This document shows positions 32,397 to 32,841 of a stretch of DNA of 32,841 bases, piece after piece; position 1 is the stretch's first letter, and the number at the start of each line of letters is the position of its first letter. Under the pieces are notes generated by a model. It saw nothing but the letters and a program-made list of their open reading frames with translations, ran no database searches and was not told where the DNA came from. Location of the stretch: the NCBI GenBank assembly GCA_013316045.1, contig WSNJ01000012.1:1-32841 (forward strand), written 5' to 3'. The position numbers and the translations under genes are program-made. Source of the DNA: Clostridia bacterium (lineage in GTDB: Bacteria; Bacillota; Clostridia; Christensenellales; Pumilibacteraceae).

Positions 32397-32752
32397 TTGT
32401 TTTCTCCGTTTTTTGTATTTACTAATTTACATATTTCTTCGAGCGTTACATTATCCACTTCGTCTTGCGCCAAAGCCAAAATAACCCGCCGCTTTTTCTC
32501 GCCGAGTTCCGTTAAGTCAATCTTAACTCTGTCTTTCGTAGCAACAAGTGCCTCGCGCAAATTTTCCTGATCTCGCTCAGAAAGATTATACACGCGAACA
32601 ACGTTTTCCGCCATACCGTTGGGAATATCCCGTCTGCCGTTTTCGATAGCATTCAGATACGGCGCGGAAATTTCCAATTTCTCCGCCATCTCTTTTGCAC
32701 TGTCCCCCGAGTTTATTCGTATTATCCTTAAAACTTTGCCGAATTCGGTCAT
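32393..32752 (-). CDS. XRE-family HTH regulator, 119 aa
   Basis: N-terminal XRE helix-turn-helix: FGKVLRIIRINSGDSAKEMA, EKLEISAPYLNAIENGRRDI. The C-terminal half is acidic and helical. It is the first gene of the TIR operon; its ATG at 32752 has AGAGGT upstream. The dyad AGTAT-AAC-ATACT over the -10 box is a likely autoregulatory operator. It probably controls the whole five-gene operon. Confidence 0.85.
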   Translation of the reverse strand: MTEFGKVLRIIRINSGDSAKEMAEKLEISAPYLNAIENGRRDIPNGMAENVVRVYNLSERDQENLREALVATKDRVKIDLTELGEKKRRVILALAQDEVDNVTLEEICKLVNTKNGENK

Positions 32753-32780
32753 ACCAATCTACCTCTTTTAAGATAAATAC

Positions 32781-32810
32781 AGTATAACATACTATTATGT
32801 AATCTGTCAA
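32781..32810 (-). promoter_or_regulatory. Promoter/operator of the XRE-SPFH-TIR operon
   Basis: TTGACA (32810-32805), 18-nt spacer, TATACT (32786-32781) on the minus strand; AGTATAACATACT (32781-32793) is a 13-bp dyad overlapping the -10, suited to an XRE repressor dimer. Confidence 0.7.
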
Positions 32811-32841
32811 TACATTTTTGTAAATTTGCGTTGTATTATTT

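Overview
The window looks like an integrated mobile element joined to host chromosome. The organism is probably an uncultured gut Clostridia (Bacillota). The basis is AGGAGG-type ribosome sites, TTGACA/TATAAT-type promoters, moderate-to-low GC, BspA-type leucine-rich repeats, Listeria-Bacteroides (InlB-B-like) repeats, and a large serine recombinase with a zinc ribbon. No rRNA, tRNA or CRISPR array was seen.

Layout. (1) 1-7488, minus strand: a compact run of 12 genes. It starts with a small HTH regulator and ends in a Zot-type (filamentous-phage gene I-like) ATPase cut by the left edge. Between them lie a sigma-like protein, a possible ssDNA-binding-size protein, a 52-aa hydrophobic peptide and three N-terminally anchored extracellular proteins. 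The order resembles the structural half of an inovirus genome. (2) 7489-8899: promoter/operator, terminators, a 66-aa zinc-ribbon protein and a LexA-like self-cleaving repressor. (3) 8900-13774: dndB-dndC-dndD-dndE, the DNA phosphorothioation (sulfur modification) genes, with their own strong promoter and a 26-bp palindromic operator; dndA is absent. (4) 13871-22366: a tightly packed six-gene operon ending just upstream of dndB. It encodes a WYL regulator, a 937-aa protein with a sigma-70 region-4 helix-turn-helix, a phospholipase-D-like domain fused to an SF2 helicase, a 53-aa micro-protein, an SMC/DndD-like ATPase and a 174-aa acidic-tailed protein. This is the best candidate for an undescribed system. 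It sits where phosphorothioation-dependent restriction genes usually sit, but it is not DndFGH. (5) 22367-24716, plus strand: a large inverted repeat, then a catalytically dead resolvase-like protein overlapping an active large serine recombinase. (6) 24771-32752, minus strand: a five-gene operon, XRE regulator - SPFH protein - coiled-coil protein - ESCRT-III/Snf7-like coiled-coil protein - giant zinc-ribbon/TPR/TIR/transmembrane/LRR protein. The giant gene stops abruptly in mid-repeat next to the recombinase, which suggests the element inserted there.

How the parts may fit. DndB/C/D/E would mark host DNA with sulfur, using a cysteine desulfurase from elsewhere. The adjacent helicase/ATPase/sigma-like operon, under the WYL regulator, would act on unmarked DNA; this is inference. 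A 28-nt sequence is repeated exactly, with identical spacing to a TAGAAT box, upstream of both the left-hand regulator (7.5 kb) and the recombinase pair (22.7 kb). This ties the phage-like module and the recombinase to one regulatory circuit. The TIR operon on the right may be an independent membrane-linked defence or stress system.
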